Shown here: positions 1 through 11,471 of the stretch, piece by piece | How positions within the stretch are numbered: the first letter of the stretch is position 1 | Layout of the letters: every line of letters begins with the position of its first letter | DNA from: Carettochelys insculpta | Lineage: Eukaryota; Chordata; Testudines; Carettochelyidae | Reading direction: 5' to 3' | Length of the DNA stretch: 64,000 bases | Assembly (NCBI RefSeq): GCF_033958435.1 | Contig: NC_134138.1 | Location: forward strand, 26,318,598 to 26,382,597 | The notes under the pieces: generated by a model | What the model was told of the DNA's origin: nothing | The model's database searches: none | What the model saw: only the letters and a program-made list of their open reading frames with translations | Program-made: the position numbers and the translations under genes

Positions 1-260
1 AATTTGACCCAGAAGAGACAACTATGCTCACCTAGTCAGACTTTCTCGCCATTTACAAGTCATAGAATTTGATCCCGCAATTTGTGGTTGCAATAGAGTG
101 TGGGATCCTGGCCTTACTGCTGCAATCCTTGGTGAGATCCCAAACAGATTTCCGGGGCTTGCAACTATCTTCTGTCTTTAGGGCTAGGTGGGAAGGGGGT
201 TCTGAAAGATTTTTCTATTGCTATACAGGAACCATGGAATGGAAAAGTTGAGAACCACTG
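1..260. mobile_element. hAT transposon, right terminal part
   Basis: The segment ends at 241-260 with GGAAAAGTTGAGAACCACTG. Its reverse complement begins CAGTGGTTCTCAAC, a terminal inverted repeat type shared by many vertebrate hAT (Charlie-like) elements. The left end is not in the window, so the 8-bp target duplication cannot be verified. No transposase frame is seen, so this is probably a non-autonomous or truncated copy. Confidence 0.5.
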
Positions 261-280
261 AATTAGAACATCTCTTTCAA

Positions 281-1315
281 AGTCATAAGAATCACCATAC
301 TGGGTCAGATCAAAGATCCATCTAGCTCAGTATCCTGTCTTTTGAAAGTGGCCAATGCTAGGTACCCCAGAGGGAATGAACACAACAGGTAATTATCAAG
401 TGATCCATCTCTTGTTGCTCATTCCCAGCTTCTGACAAACAAACAGAGCCTAGGGACCCCATTTCTGCCCATCCTGGCAATTAGCCATTGATGGCTCTAC
501 CCTCCAAGAGTTTATCTAGGTCTTTTTTTTTTTTAACCCTGTTATAGTCATGGATTTCACAACTTCCTCTGGCAAAGAGTTCCACAGGTTGACTGTGTGT
601 TGCATGAAAAAGTACTTCCTTTTATTTATTTTAAAATCTGCTATCTCATTTGGTAACCCCTAATTCTTGTTTAAACCCTAATTGTTGTTTCTGGGAAGAA
701 GTAAATAACTCTTCTTTATTCACTTTTTTCACACTAGTTATGATTTTATAGACCTTTGTTATAACCCCTTTTAGTTGTCTCTTTTCCAAGTTGCAAAATC
801 TCAGTCTCATAAATCTCTCCTCATATCCCTAATCATTTTGTTGCCCTTTTCTGAACTTTTTCCAATGCCAAAATATCTTTTTTTTTTAGATGAGGTGACC
901 ACATCTGGACACAGTAGTCAAGATGTGGGTGTACAATGGATTTATACAGAGGCAATAAAATATGCTCTGTCTTATTCTCTATTCCTTTCTTAATGGTTCC
1001 TAACATTCTGTTTACCTTTCTCACAGCTGCTGCATATTGAGTGTATGTTTTCAGAGAAGTATCCACAATGACTCCAAGATCTTTCTCTGGAATGGTCACA
1101 GCAAATTTGGACCCCATCATTTTATGCATATAGTTGGGATTATGTTTTCCAGTATGCATTACTTTGCATTTATCAACATTAAAATTCGTCTGCCATTTTG
1201 TTACCCAGTGCCCTAAATTTGTGAGATTTTTTTGAAGCTTTTCACAATGCGATTTGAACTTAACTATCTTGAGCAGTTTTGTATGAATCTGTATTACTTC
1301 TGCATATATCATCAG
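281..1315 (-). mobile_element. CR1 LINE, 5'-truncated 3' part
   Basis: Read on the minus strand, this is the 3' third of a CR1 LINE: the end of the reverse transcriptase ORF, the 3' UTR, and the terminal segment around CATAAGAATCACCATACTGG (284-303). That terminal segment matches, in reverse, the end of the better preserved CR1 at 10.7-14.6 kb. The copy is older and more diverged than that one. A fold-back MITE starts 37 bp beyond its truncated end. Confidence 0.85.
833..1315 (-). pseudogene. CR1 ORF2 C-terminal remnant
   Basis: The open frame aligns residue by residue with the 965-codon CR1 ORF2 at 11472-14369, from just around the reverse transcriptase catalytic box to the conserved KVQKRATK segment. 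Shared blocks include [20 protein letters not shown] and LPLYKS.VHPHL.YC. The catalytic FADD of the intact copy is replaced by a YAEV-like stretch, and the N-terminal endonuclease and most of the polymerase are absent. It is therefore a dead fragment. The extra residues at the N-terminus of the open frame read past the CR1 boundary. Confidence 0.85.
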
Positions 1316-1351
1316 CGAGACCACCAGCCAAGTCTTGGTTTAAAACTCCAA

Positions 1352-1787
1352 GGCTATGTCTACACTAGCCAAAAACTTCGAAATGGCCATGCAAATGGCC
1401 ATTTCAAAGTTTACTAATGAAGCACTCAAATACATATTCAGTGCTTCATTAGCACGTGGGCGGCTGCGGCACTTCAAAATTGACGTGGCTCGCCGCTGTG
1501 CGGCTCGTCCAGATGGGGCTCCTTTTCGAAAGGACCCCGCCTACCTCGAAGTCCCCTTATTCCCAGCTGCTCATAGGAATAAGGGGACTTCGAAGTAGGC
1601 AGGGTCCTTTCGAAAAGGAGCCCCGTCAGGACGAGCCGCGCGGCGGTGAGCCACGTCAATTTCGAAGTGCTGCGGGCGCCTACATGCTAATGAAGCACTG
1701 AATATGTATTTCAGTGCTTCATTAGTAAACTTCAAAATGGCCATTTGCATGGTCATTTAGAAGTTTTTGGCTAGTGTAGACACGGCC
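1352..1787. mobile_element. Harbinger-like fold-back MITE, 436 bp, TSD CAA
   Basis: The left end GGCTATGTCTACACTAGCC and right end GGCTAGTGTAGACACGGCC are inverted. Pairing continues inward almost to the centre, so the whole element is one long imperfect hairpin whose loop lies near 1562-1575. CAA flanks both ends (1349-1351 and 1788-1790). A 3-bp duplication with GG-starting ends fits PIF/Harbinger; this family assignment is inferred because no transposase is encoded. The short open frames inside are products of the palindrome, not genes. Confidence 0.85.
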
Positions 1788-1993
1788 CAAGTGGTAGAAG
1801 CTGTACTAAATCTGGTGATATCCAAAGGTTGGTTGCCCTCACTTATAAAAACCTGCCTTTGATTTTTGCATTCAAATGTTCAGACATCAGCTTCTGGTCA
1901 TTAGATCCTGTTACACCATGGTCCACAAAGGTATTTCAGACCACAAATTATTCTTTCAAACCTCTCCAAGTTTTTCCACCATCACTTCTAAAA

Positions 1994-2112
1994 CATGGGG
2001 GTCTGTCCCATGAAAGCTCACCACCTAATAAATGTCATTAGTCTTTAAAGTGCTACTGGACTGCTTTTTTGTTTTGATAGATTACAGACGAACACGGCTA
2101 TCTCTTTGTCAC
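1994..2112 (+). mobile_element. PLE 3' tail fragment
   Basis: GTCTGTCCCATGAAAGCTCA followed by an AATAAA-containing stretch and TTAGTCTTTAAAGTGCTACT, then a T-rich tract and the terminal ACGAACACGGCTATCTC. The same block ends the PLE that encodes reverse transcriptase at 48.8-50.9 kb, which is the basis for the assignment. No coding sequence remains. Confidence 0.8.
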
Positions 2113-4030
2113 TGTTCTAAACATGGATGCTAGAACAGGACATTATATCCCAGGAGTTGTCTCCCTGATGTTGTATACGGAAGTAATAACGGTTGGACCT
2201 CTATAATCCAGACTTCCATAGTCTGGAAACATCTGTGGTCTGACATCCCTGTGGGTGATTCTGGGCTGGAGCACTCACAGGAAAAACTCCCCCCTCACCT
2301 TCCCAAAGCTTTTGGGGAGCAGCAAGCAGCTCATTTGCATCATTCAAGCTCAGAGACAGAAGAAATGAAGCAGGGAGGGCAGAACATTCAGGGGAAGAGA
2401 TAGGATGGCTGTGGAACCCCACAGGGCTCCACTTCTAGCCTCCAGCTGCAGGGCTCCATGTCCACCTTGCATCTTCCATAAGCCTCCCCCTCCAGTCCCC
2501 GCTTGGTCAATGCCAGCCCCTCTGCTGCTGCTGGAGTACAGCCCCACAGCTGACAGCAGCAGAGGGGTCACCATGGACCTCTGTGGATCTGGCAGACTTC
2601 CTGGTCAAATCCCAAATGTGCTGGACCAGGAAGGAACCACCTGTGCTCGCCACCTCAGAGTGGCCCAGAAAAGTACTAAGCACTCTTAATTTCCACTGAA
2701 GTCCAAGGGACGTGAGGGTGCTCAGCACCTGGATGTACTACATCCACAGGGAGGATGGATATAATTCAGCGTTTCCTACCTGGGCAAAGCTCTCATTCCC
2801 CTTAATGGATGTTTTATTCAAGTAAGGAATGAAGAACCAGGCCCTGTACGCTAACTCCAGACTGCCAAAAACATATTTGCAGGTTTGTTTCAGTAACAAA
2901 AGACAGGTCACCTGGCTGTCAGTTCAAATCCAGTCCAGGCTGCCAGAGGACAAAAGCAGTAATAACTCGATGGCTGCTCAGGGGCCCCTCTGACTAGAAT
3001 TTTAGGTCTCCAACTGATTTCCATTTAATCAGAAAATCTGCATTGTGAATACCAGTAACTACAACTGGTGTGACAACTGGCCACCTCAAAGGCAGGCTAA
3101 AAACTGAACAGGCAATGGAACCGACCCGCATTCTTGTCCTTAGGAGATGTTCCTTCCAGGGTGTTACCAGGGCAGCCTGGACAAGCTTTCATTGCTGCTG
3201 TCTGAGCTGCACCTGCGCTGCAGCAACACAGAGCGCTTTCGTGCCAGGCTGTCAGCTCAGAACCTTCCAGGAGCTCTTCTAGATTAATTGAAAAGAATGT
3301 ATAAGAAGAGTTTGGTTTGCAAAACTATTGGGCAAAATCTGGACTCTTATCTGGAGCTACTCTGGTACAATCGAGTGTATCATTTGGCTCAGTGTTTTGC
3401 AAACAAAACAATTTAACTAAGAGTTGGACTAGGAAACCTGCATGTACACGTTAGAAGGGAGACCAAGAACATTCTCTTCCCTTCCCCGTTAAAAATAATA
3501 ACCCTGACCAGCCTTTTCACATAAGATTTTGGACTCCTCTGAAAAAATACTGCTTAAAAACTACAGTGCAGCTAATGTAAAACAAGAATAGTCATAGTCC
3601 CTCTACGTCAATGAGACCCTTTTTGTTTCCTAAATCCTCAATGTATACAGCCCTTCATGAGAAATTTACAGTCATAAATTCCTATTTTTATTTTTGCAGA
3701 AATAATTATTTAATCACTCGAACCAAACAATAAAGTGCATAATTAGCAATAAATTCACAAATGTTTTCCTTTAAAACCAATGGGAATTAACATTTTTCAT
3801 ATCTGAAGTGTGGAGTCTCTCATACTGATTATAAACTTTGATTTAAAGACTTTAATATTTTAAACTGTTTGTCACATTAGGCTGAATCTTGGCTTACAAA
3901 AAACTCGCCAAGCCCAGATGCACATTGTTTTGTTTTGTTTGTTTTTTTTAAAAACAACAGTATTTACATTTTTGAAACGGACTTAAAAGGCATTGAACAG
4001 CCAGAGAAGTTTCCTAACTAAAATGTCATC
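2113..4030. other. No gene seen; possible degraded MITE at 2186-2710
   Basis: The stretch near 2190 (GGTTGGACCTCTATAATCCAG) resembles a DNA-transposon end, and CTGGCAGACTTCCTGG near 2590 is a partial inverted match, but no convincing second end or target duplication was found. The rest is AT-rich DNA with only short open frames that resemble nothing known to me. Confidence 0.3.
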
Positions 4031-4371
4031 TAACTCGGTGTCTCTCAACCTTTCCAGGTCCCGTTCAGGACTCTGATTTGCCTTGCATATATTCCTGAGT
4101 TTCAATTCACTTAAGAACTACTTGCTCACAAAATCAGACATAAAGTTACAAGAGCGTCAAAGCACACTATAACTGACAAATTGCTTACTTTCACATTTCA
4201 CCATATAAATATTGTACTTACATTTCAGTGAATAGTATAGAGAGCACGGTAAACAAGTCATTGTATGAAATTTAGGTTCTAATAACACCATTCATGCTTT
4301 TTTACATAGCCTGTTGTAAAACAAGGCAAGTATCTAGATGAGTTGATATACTCCTGGAAGATCTGAGAACC
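4031..4371. mobile_element. hAT non-autonomous element, diverged
   Basis: The left end near 4036 reads CGGTGTCTCTCAACCTTTCC and the right end reads CTGAGAACCGCCATG, a decayed inverted form of the ...GAGAACCACTG hAT terminus. The interior (for example TTTCAGTGAATAGTATAGAG and GTAGCCTGTTGTAAAAC-like text) fits a widespread amniote hAT MITE that I recognise. No clean target duplication remains. Confidence 0.6.
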
Positions 4372-4806
4372 GCCATGGGTGCAAATCAAATGCTGACTTC
4401 AGATGATTTTTTAACTGGCTTCTGATATTAATAACTGCTTTATTTTAAAACAAAAACAAAATACGATTTACTGATATGAATTGGAGAGTGAAGGGTTCCT
4501 AAGTGTCTGGAAGGCGGTGTGATTAACCATGCAGAGATTTTTCAGAACTTTATTTTCTTTCCCCTTTACAGACTTTAAAACAGCAAACTGCCAATGACAC
4601 TAGGGTAAGCCAAAAATATACAAAGTTGCCACCAAATTGCCATCAGTTGCAACTGGTGAGACCAAAGGGCAAGCGATGTTTCAGAATTAGTCTACTCTAT
4701 ACTTTGAAAAAGAGTCATAATGAGCCATGTCAATGTACAGTCCCTTTGCTCTGTTGTGCAGGCCGGCTGTAACATATTCAAGCAAAAGAATGGTCTCCCA
4801 ACTGAC

Positions 4807-4923
4807 CTGTGCTAGACAGCTAGCGAGGGGGAGGTTTTCCAGAAGGAAGCTAGTGCAGTGCCTAGCTGCCCGAAGCAAGTGGGATGCCAGCATAACATTA
4901 CAGAGTGAGGTAACTGCCTCCAT
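4807..4923 (-). other. Candidate host exon, 39 codons, unidentified
   Basis: On the minus strand a pyrimidine-rich run (about 4970 to 4930) ends in TCTCTAG just before an ATG at 4923, and the open frame runs 117 bp to ACAG followed by GTCAGT, a good splice donor. Only one frame is open across the interval, and the length is a multiple of three. The peptide contains SLCNVMLASHLLRAARHC, faintly like the helical repeats of BTB proteins, but I cannot identify it. It could be chance. It lies in the same orientation as the CpG-island promoter at 24.7 kb. Confidence 0.2.
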
Positions 4924-5040
4924 CTAGAGATCCAAAAAGGATGGGCGATGGGGGAAGGGAGAGGAAGGAAGTGAATATAAAGCTCCAAAACAGACTGAGT
5001 TCCAAAACTGCCTCATTACTGAGCAAGAGCATGAGACAAG

Positions 5041-5206
5041 CAGTGCTTTTTTTGTGCCAGTACTTGCTGGTACTGAGTACTGGCACCTCAGCAGCCCCAG
5101 CCATAGGACTGGCTGGGGGAGTGGGGGCAAGGCAGGGAGCTGGCTGAGTACCCGCTCCTCTTCTTCTTTTTTTTTTTTTTTTTAAAAATACAAAAAAGAG
5201 GCACTG
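5041..5206. mobile_element. hAT MITE, 166 bp, 8-bp TSD
   Basis: The left end CAGTGCTTTTTTTGTG and the right end CAAAAAAGAGGCACTG are inverted. The flanking octamers GAGACAAG (5033-5040) and GATACAAG (5207-5214) match at 7 of 8 positions, the duplication length expected of hAT. The interior has a short palindrome around GTACTTGCTGGTACTGAGTAC and a long T run. No coding capacity. Confidence 0.85.
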
Positions 5207-5214
5207 GATACAAG

Positions 5215-6324
5215 AATGTGAGCCAGTTGCACTGCAGCTTGCCCAGTACAAGGCGCTGCTCAGACCAGTCAGCCACTCTGTGAAGTACAGGAAGCACAGG
5301 ATACAAAATACTGTAACAAATGCATATTATAAAACATCCAGGACCACTTAGCATTTTACACTTGCTTCTAAACCCTAGGAAACTCTTGGAGAAAATTGGC
5401 TAAAACCCACATCTTCCTACTCCTATATAACATCTCTTCTACCTCTTTTGCTTATAGGAGAATCTGTTTGCAGTATAGTCCCTATGACACAAAGGTTTTG
5501 ATTCTAGACAGCAGTGGCACAAGCCACTCACTAGGCCACATTATGTACCTTTTCAGACAAGAAGCAACTACTACATCCCACTTAACAAAACAGTACAAAA
5601 TCCCACAATTTTTGGAGGGCATCTGGGAAGTGCTGGTAGAATTCCACTTTCAGAAACCTAACAGAGAGGGAAAATGCCATTTCAACAAGCCCTGGTCCTA
5701 CTTTCATTTCATTGGGCCTTCTAGGACTCCGCCTAGCTTGAATAAGTTGACCCAAATAATAATAAATTCATAGGTATGTTTTTTTTAAATTTCTTGTGAT
5801 CGGGAAACTGAAAGTCCAGTTGTTAGATATGACTTTAGGTTTGCACCTGTTGGATGCGATTTTGCAACCAGAACACTCCTTACTTAGAAACGTATCCTGA
5901 CCAAGGAACGAGAGGCTATTGGACTGCAACAAACTAGAGCTTTAGAAAGCTACATAAAGGAAAATGAAGAGCCAGTTCAAGACAGTGACTGTGATGGACA
6001 CAACAGGACAGACATCAATTTTGGCTTTGGGAACTGAGGAAAAGGCATGAATCAGGGCACACTGAGTATTCCACAACATACTAGAAAGGAGAACAGCTTA
6101 TTCAGGATTCCAGTAACAGCGCTGCAGCTAGAAGAGTCCTGAATACCCTAATCCTGAGCCACACATACCACATACTTTTGTCTGACAAATCTGGAGTATC
6201 ATTGAACAATAGGCTTACGCTTCTATAGTGTCTTTTCTCCCCTAAGGATCACAAAGCTCTGCCAACCTCTGCCTTTCAAAGACCTTCACCCGTGACTCAA
6301 ATAGAAAGTAAAAACTATTCCCTT
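5215..6324. other. No gene or repeat recognised
   Basis: Holds a 125-codon open frame (5396-5773) with no recognisable domain and no supporting splice or promoter signal. The remainder is ordinary AT-rich sequence. Confidence 0.4.
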
Positions 6325-6332
6325 GGTCACAG

Positions 6333-6705
6333 CAGAGATGTTAATGTTTTACTGATTACAGTTAACCAGTGGGGGCTGGAGCAGCCTTCCACCTGACATG
6401 GGCACCAGGTTTCTTCAGTCCTGTTTGGCCAGCTGGAGCCCAGGGAGGGGCATTCCAGCATGGCTGGAGCAACTCTGGTCCACAGCAGGCGTAGCCTGAG
6501 AGTACTGCAGGCAGGGGCACTCCAGTGTGGCTGGAGCAGCCCCTATCTGCATTGGCCTTGGGTGCAGAATAGGGAGGGGTGCTTTCCAGCCCCCATCCAC
6601 TCTAGCTGGTCTGGAGCAGCCGCCCTGGCCACCCCCTGCCCCAGTTTAATTAGTTCAATTTAACATTTAACCAGTTAACTAATTAAACAGGATTTTACAT
6701 CCCTA
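6333..6705. mobile_element. hAT non-autonomous element, 373 bp, 8-bp TSD
   Basis: Ends CAGAGATGTTAATG and TTTTACATCCCTA are inverted. Subterminal GTTAACCAG on the left is mirrored by CCAGTTAACT and TTAATTAG motifs on the right. Flanking octamers GGTCACAG (6325-6332) and GCTCACAG (6706-6713) match at 7 of 8 positions. The GC-rich centre repeats GG(C/A)TGGAGCA units. No transposase. Confidence 0.8.
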
Positions 6706-6784
6706 GCTCACAGCCAAAGTATAGGAAGTGGCCACCCACACTTGCAGAATGAATTTCAGAAAGTGGAATGCTACTCACCCAAAC

Positions 6785-7150
6785 TGTCCTCCCCTTGCGT
6801 CACAGAGGTCAAGGCCAGAAGGGACCCCCCAGATCATCCATGCTGACCTCCCGTGTCTCACAGGCAACCCACGCCACCTGCACACTCAACCCAGCAATGG
6901 AAAGTAGTCCAGTGTCTGAGACCTGCAGGGGGCTAGACTATTATGTGCCACTGACCACGACTAGGAGGGACTGAGGTGCACCAATGCCTGGGGCCCCTGC
7001 AAAGGCAGGGAAATGATTAAACAAGATGTACCCAGATAATCTTGGCAAGTGACCCACACACTGTGCTAAGGAAAGCAACCCACTGCCCCTACAAGGTAAG
7101 GGCTGAGCTACCCTGGAGGAAAAACTCCTGCCTGACCCTACAAATGGCAA
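6785..7150. repeat. Probable old interspersed repeat, unclassified
   Basis: AAGGCCAGAAGGGACC followed by CAGATCATCCATGCTGACCT and CTCACAGGC resembles a common sauropsid dispersed repeat that I recognise only by its text. No ends or duplications can be set, so the limits are approximate. Confidence 0.35.
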
Positions 7151-7160
7151 GCAATTAGCA

Positions 7161-7809
7161 CAGGGTTGGGCAATAATTTTTGCAGAGGGCCACTCCACAA
7201 ATTTGAGCACTGGTTGTGGGCTGGCTCTAGGCCCCTCAGAAGGGGTAGGGCCTCAGGCAGAAAGGGTGGGGCTGGGGACAACAGAGAAAGACAAAGAGAG
7301 TGTGTGAATGTGGAAGAGAAACACAGACTTTGCGATGCAGATTAAGCATGTGCTGCTGTCTATATGTGACCGTGACTATGTGTGTGTGGCATAGACTGGG
7401 TATGTGTGACAGTGACACAGAGTGTGTGTTCTGGCTGCTGCTGGGTAAGTTTTCTGAGAGAAGCCACCTTCTGTCTCTTTAAGGGAAATCTGCCCTGCTC
7501 TGAACTTCTGAGTCACTTACCATCCATGTTTCAGATTGGAGCAGCTCCACTGTGCAGAGATGGGGTACAGGGCAGGGGAACATCCTGACTTCAGTGCTAT
7601 CCTCTTCCACCCAGCCCGTCTTCCTCTGCACAGCTAGCAGGAAAGTCCTAGGAGCAGCAGGGCTGCAGATGGAACAAGATGCTGGGAAGGGCAGCTGCAC
7701 AGATGCTGCTGGCTGTAAGTATGCATGCTCTGCTAATCAGATGGGTGGGCCCGAGAGACATGCTTGGTGGACCAGATCCAGCTCCCCAGCATGATTTGGT
7801 CCAACCTTG
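7161..7809. mobile_element. hAT non-autonomous element, about 650 bp
   Basis: The left end CAGGGTTGGGCAATAATTTT and right end TTTGGTCCAACCTTG are inverted and of hAT type. Flanking octamers AATTAGCA and AGTTAGAG agree at 5 of 8 positions, consistent with an old insertion. The interior has GTGTGTGAC-like purine/pyrimidine repeats. Short open frames inside are unrelated to transposase. Confidence 0.6.
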
Positions 7810-7817
7810 AGTTAGAG

Positions 7818-9285
7818 CCTGAGTATGTGAGAAAGCACCAGAGAGATGGAGGACTCAGTGCCATCTCAGAGCCCTGGCCCCTGTGCTGTTGTCTGTTGCT
7901 TCAAAGAAATGAGAAATAAACCAAAACCCCAAAATACTTGAGAGTGGTGGAGGTAGAAGAGGAAGAGGAGAGATTTCTTCCTGACTGATGCAGGTAGCTG
8001 GCTATAACCTTGAAGCACATACTCCGGGAATGTGTGACAAAGAGGAGAGAGCCATGTGTTTTCCAGTAATGTGGTCAGCAAGGACAGAATTGACAAAAGA
8101 ACTCTGTGCCCACAATCAGGGTCTGCTTTTGAAAGAGTTCAGCTCCCACTACTGTCAGATTTTCAGACAAGAGAGCCAAGCTTGGTCTCTTCTTCCTAGA
8201 CTTTACTATCCAAGTTAGCCAGCACCATAAAGCTTCTTTCAGTCTCTCTCAAGAGGCAAAACTATACAGCATGGCAGGCATGAAAATCTTCTAGAATATA
8301 ATAACTTTTGAGCAAGGCAAAGGTCTCAAATGGGTAACAGAACACATGGGAAGCTCAAGATGTTTCAAATGCCTGCATGTTTAAAAGCAAAGCAGTTTAG
8401 AAAGGTGATGGGTTTCCAAGCCTTCTAAGTTCTGGGGTTTGAAATCGAACTATGGGCTCACAACCGCCAAGCGGTCCGTTGTGCGCCTTTGCCAGTAACT
8501 GCAACTGAGACCATCTGTTTGCAAAGGCAAATACAAGAAATCCCAGACTCAGTGGGTAAAGGAGAAGTAGTTACCAATAAATACTGCATTTGACAATATA
8601 AAGAGCACTTGCCGTTTTTATGTCAGCGTGGATATTTTCTTCCTTATTTGGTTTCTTAAGCAAAACAGCTTCCTTTACTTGCTCCCTCTTCACCTCCATC
8701 CCATACAATCTTCTTCAAGAGAAGTTCACAATCTGTTCTGCCTGTAAGCAAGGCTGTGCTAGACAGAGTGGGCAGGAAAATGTTTTAAGATAAAATTTTT
8801 TCTAGGGCTTCTCTAGTGGATAACGCCACGAGCTGCAGGATTCCCTCAAATCAGTATATTGGTATGAGCAATGTATGAATTTCCAATACATTTTATAACC
8901 TTTACTCCTATGAGAAGTAAACAATTGAATCTATTAGAAACAAAGGACTGGGTGGGAGACAAAGAGATGTCTCTTGTCTAACAGCCTGACTGCACTACTC
9001 CATGGCATGAATACTATAGAACTTCAAGATTGCCTTCTCAATGAACTTTACAGAGAACAGTTTGTGAATGAAGCTTACATCCCAGGTTTACACACAGCAC
9101 AGAGGATCTGCAAAAGCACAATCAGACAGCACTAGGGATAATGAGATCCATGACAGTGTTGAGTCACAACAATTCTGACCTTTCCCAAATGGCATGATCT
9201 TCCTCTCACAAACTGAGGAGAATAATACAGATTATTCCAAAGGGACAGACCTCTCTGCTCCCCGCTGTGACAATACAGACAATAT
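7818..9285. other. No gene or repeat recognised
   Basis: Mixed-composition DNA with short open frames only. Nothing in it could be tied to a gene family or transposon end. Confidence 0.4.
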
Positions 9286-9577
9286 CTAGTGCCTTTCATC
9301 CCAAGATGTCCAAGTGCTTTACAGTGAATGACCCTCACAACACCATTATCATCCCCATTTTACAAAGGGGAAATCAAAGAGAAGCTGAAGTCCTGATCTT
9401 CAAAGGTGTTCAGTCCTCACCCTTCCCTTACTGTCTCTGTTTCTGGTGCCCAGCACTGCTGAAATCAGTTCCTAGCATACTTGTCACGCGCTGCACAGCA
9501 AGAATGTGCAATCAGGAACCAAACCCAGACTCCTTCTGCTATCTGTGCTTTAACCACCAGACCATGATCCTTTCCTA
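9286..9577. repeat. Ancient MIR/CORE-SINE-like repeat
   Basis: ATTATCATCCCCATTTTACA followed by AGGGGAAATC matches the reverse-complement core of MIR-type SINEs. The later TGTGCTTTAACCACCAGACC resembles the tail seen in old amniote LINE/SINE copies. Possibly two adjoining old repeats. Confidence 0.4.
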
Positions 9578-9579
9578 TT

Positions 9580-10690
9580 TTGTTTTAGAACCCAACAAGG
9601 AGATATTAAGTAAAACAGCAGCATGATAAACCTAGCATACTAGAATGGATACTAATGGAGTGGTTGGTGTGACCTAGGCCCAGTCGTGAAGGCATGACCC
9701 AGCATCAATGACTACATTTGACCTGGGATACGGGTGGTAGTCAGTCAGCACTCAGATTGAAGGTGATGACAAACAGCAAGATGGTGTATTGTCTCTAGCA
9801 ATCTGCTATAATCAAAAGCTTTTAATGCAAGGCAGCCAACTATAAAAACAAACATCCTTGTTTCTGAATTACAGGAAACAAATTAGATTTGACTTGGTGT
9901 CATTCTGGTCCAAAAGATTGAACTGAGATTATTTCTGGGGGGAGAAATTTAGTGAGTTTACTTAGCTTTTACCAAGATCAGAATCTCTTCTCTTGGATAG
10001 CCTGATCTTCTGTAATTTTCAGGGAAGCCATAATAAAATGTGGCAGAAAATTAGCAATAACATTTGCACCATTAGTACATCCTCAGCATAACCATGGAGG
10101 CAAGAGATGAAAAGAAATTCCCTGCTGTACCTTCTAGATAATGCTAAACAGTAGGGGGAAGGAATTCAACAACCCAGCTCTGCTTTTGTGGGGGGAAAAA
10201 TGTGTCAAACAAACAACACTTCAGGTGACAATATTCAGACTTAGTTTAGTGAGATAATCTTCAGCTGTCAATGAGCAAGGAAGGGCCTGTACCTGAGAGA
10301 TGCTCAATCAAAGCTGAATGTACTCAAAAGCTTGCAGACTCCATCCCCAAAGGCATCTAACCATAGATTCTTTGTAACATGGCACACATACGGTCTCAAA
10401 CTTGAGGTGAAACTTTTTACTGTTTCGATTTTATCATATAGGAGCAAGAATGTCCAGTGTCTAACATCTTACTGAAGTGTAACAATATGTAACTGAAATT
10501 AACAAGCATAAAACATAATTTTCGAGGTAAGGAGCAGGGAAAAAGTCTCAGAAAGCTTGGAGAGCCCAGAAAAAGAACACCAATGTCAAAAGGTCCATGG
10601 GTACTTTTCTCCAGCATTGTATTAAGCCCTTCCACGCTGTCTACAGAGATAACTGCTAACTCTTTTGTGTTCTATATTTTTAAAGAAACA
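9580..10690. other. No gene or repeat recognised
   Basis: AT-rich flank upstream of the CR1 element, with only short open frames and no transposon end found. Confidence 0.4.
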
Positions 10691-10737
10691 AACACAAAGA
10701 TTCGGAGGATGAAAGGCTCAGGGAAGGAGAGCAGTCA

Positions 10738-11361
10738 ATGGGAGCAGAGGGAAACCATCCCATAGTTGGGACCCTCCTTCCAGAGGGTGCTATTGTATCC
10801 TCTCGTGCCGAGGATACTTCTCCGGGGGAGGGAGCACCAGCTGTTAGGAAGAAGCAGGTTTTAGTAGTGGGGGATTCGATCATTAGAAATATAGATAGTT
10901 GGATTTGTGATGACCGTGAGAACCGTATGGTGACTTGCCTGCCTGGTGCGAAGGTTGCGGATCTCTCGAGGCATCTAGACAGACTTATGGGCAGTGCTGG
11001 GGAGGAGCCGGTGGTCGTGGTACATGTTGGTACCAATGACATAGGGAAGGGTAGAAGAGATGTTCTGGAGGCCAAATTTAGGTTACTAGGAAAGAGACTG
11101 AAATCCAGAACATCTATGGTGGCATTCTCTGAAATGCTTCCAGTTCCACGCGCAGGGCCAGATAGACAGGCAGAACTTCAGAGTCTCAATGCGTGGATGA
11201 GACAATGGTGTAGGGAAGAGGGGTTTAGATTTATTAGGAACTGGGGACACTTTTGGGGTAGGGGGAGCCTATACAGGAATGATGGGCTCCACCTAAATCA
11301 AGGTGGATCCAGACTGCTGGCATTAAACATTAAAAAGGTCGTAGAGCAGTTTTTAAACTAA
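10738..11361 (+). CDS. CR1 ORF1, C-terminal esterase domain
   Basis: ORF1 of CR1 is thought to act in the retrotransposition RNP; in many CR1 and L2-type elements it carries an SGNH/GDSL-type esterase domain. Here the hallmarks are visible: GDSIIRNI at residues 45-52 (nucleophile Ser in GDS), GTND at 98-101, and DGLHL at 182-186 giving the Asp-His pair. The usual N-terminal coiled-coil or zinc-finger part of ORF1 is missing, because the element is 5'-truncated. The annotated ATG is simply the first Met after the truncation and is probably not the native start. The stop at 11359-11361 precedes ORF2 by 110 bp. As a source of function the copy is doubtful. Confidence 0.85.
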   Translation: MGAEGNHPIVGTLLPEGAIVSSRAEDTSPGEGAPAVRKKQVLVVGDSIIRNIDSWICDDRENRMVTCLPGAKVADLSRHLDRLMGSAGEEPVVVVHVGTNDIGKGRRDVLEAKFRLLGKRLKSRTSMVAFSEMLPVPRAGPDRQAELQSLNAWMRQWCREEGFRFIRNWGHFWGRGSLYRNDGLHLNQGGSRLLALNIKKVVEQFLN

Positions 11362-11471
11362 GAGGTGGGGGAAAGCCGATTGGTGCGGGGGAGCACCTGG
11401 ATCGGACGGAGACTTCTCTTACACGAGGCTCCATAGATAGGGATTCCCTAGAAGTTAGTCAGATAGGGAAC

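Noticed and set aside
2186..2710. Possible Tc1/mariner-like MITE
   Set aside because: Left end plausible, but no proper inverted right end and no TA duplication.
5396..5773. 125-codon plus-strand open frame
   Set aside because: No domain, no splice or promoter evidence and no protein family that I recognise.
7236..7482. GTGTGTGAC-rich stretch as a regulatory Z-DNA element
   Set aside because: It lies inside a hAT element and is too irregular to support a functional claim.
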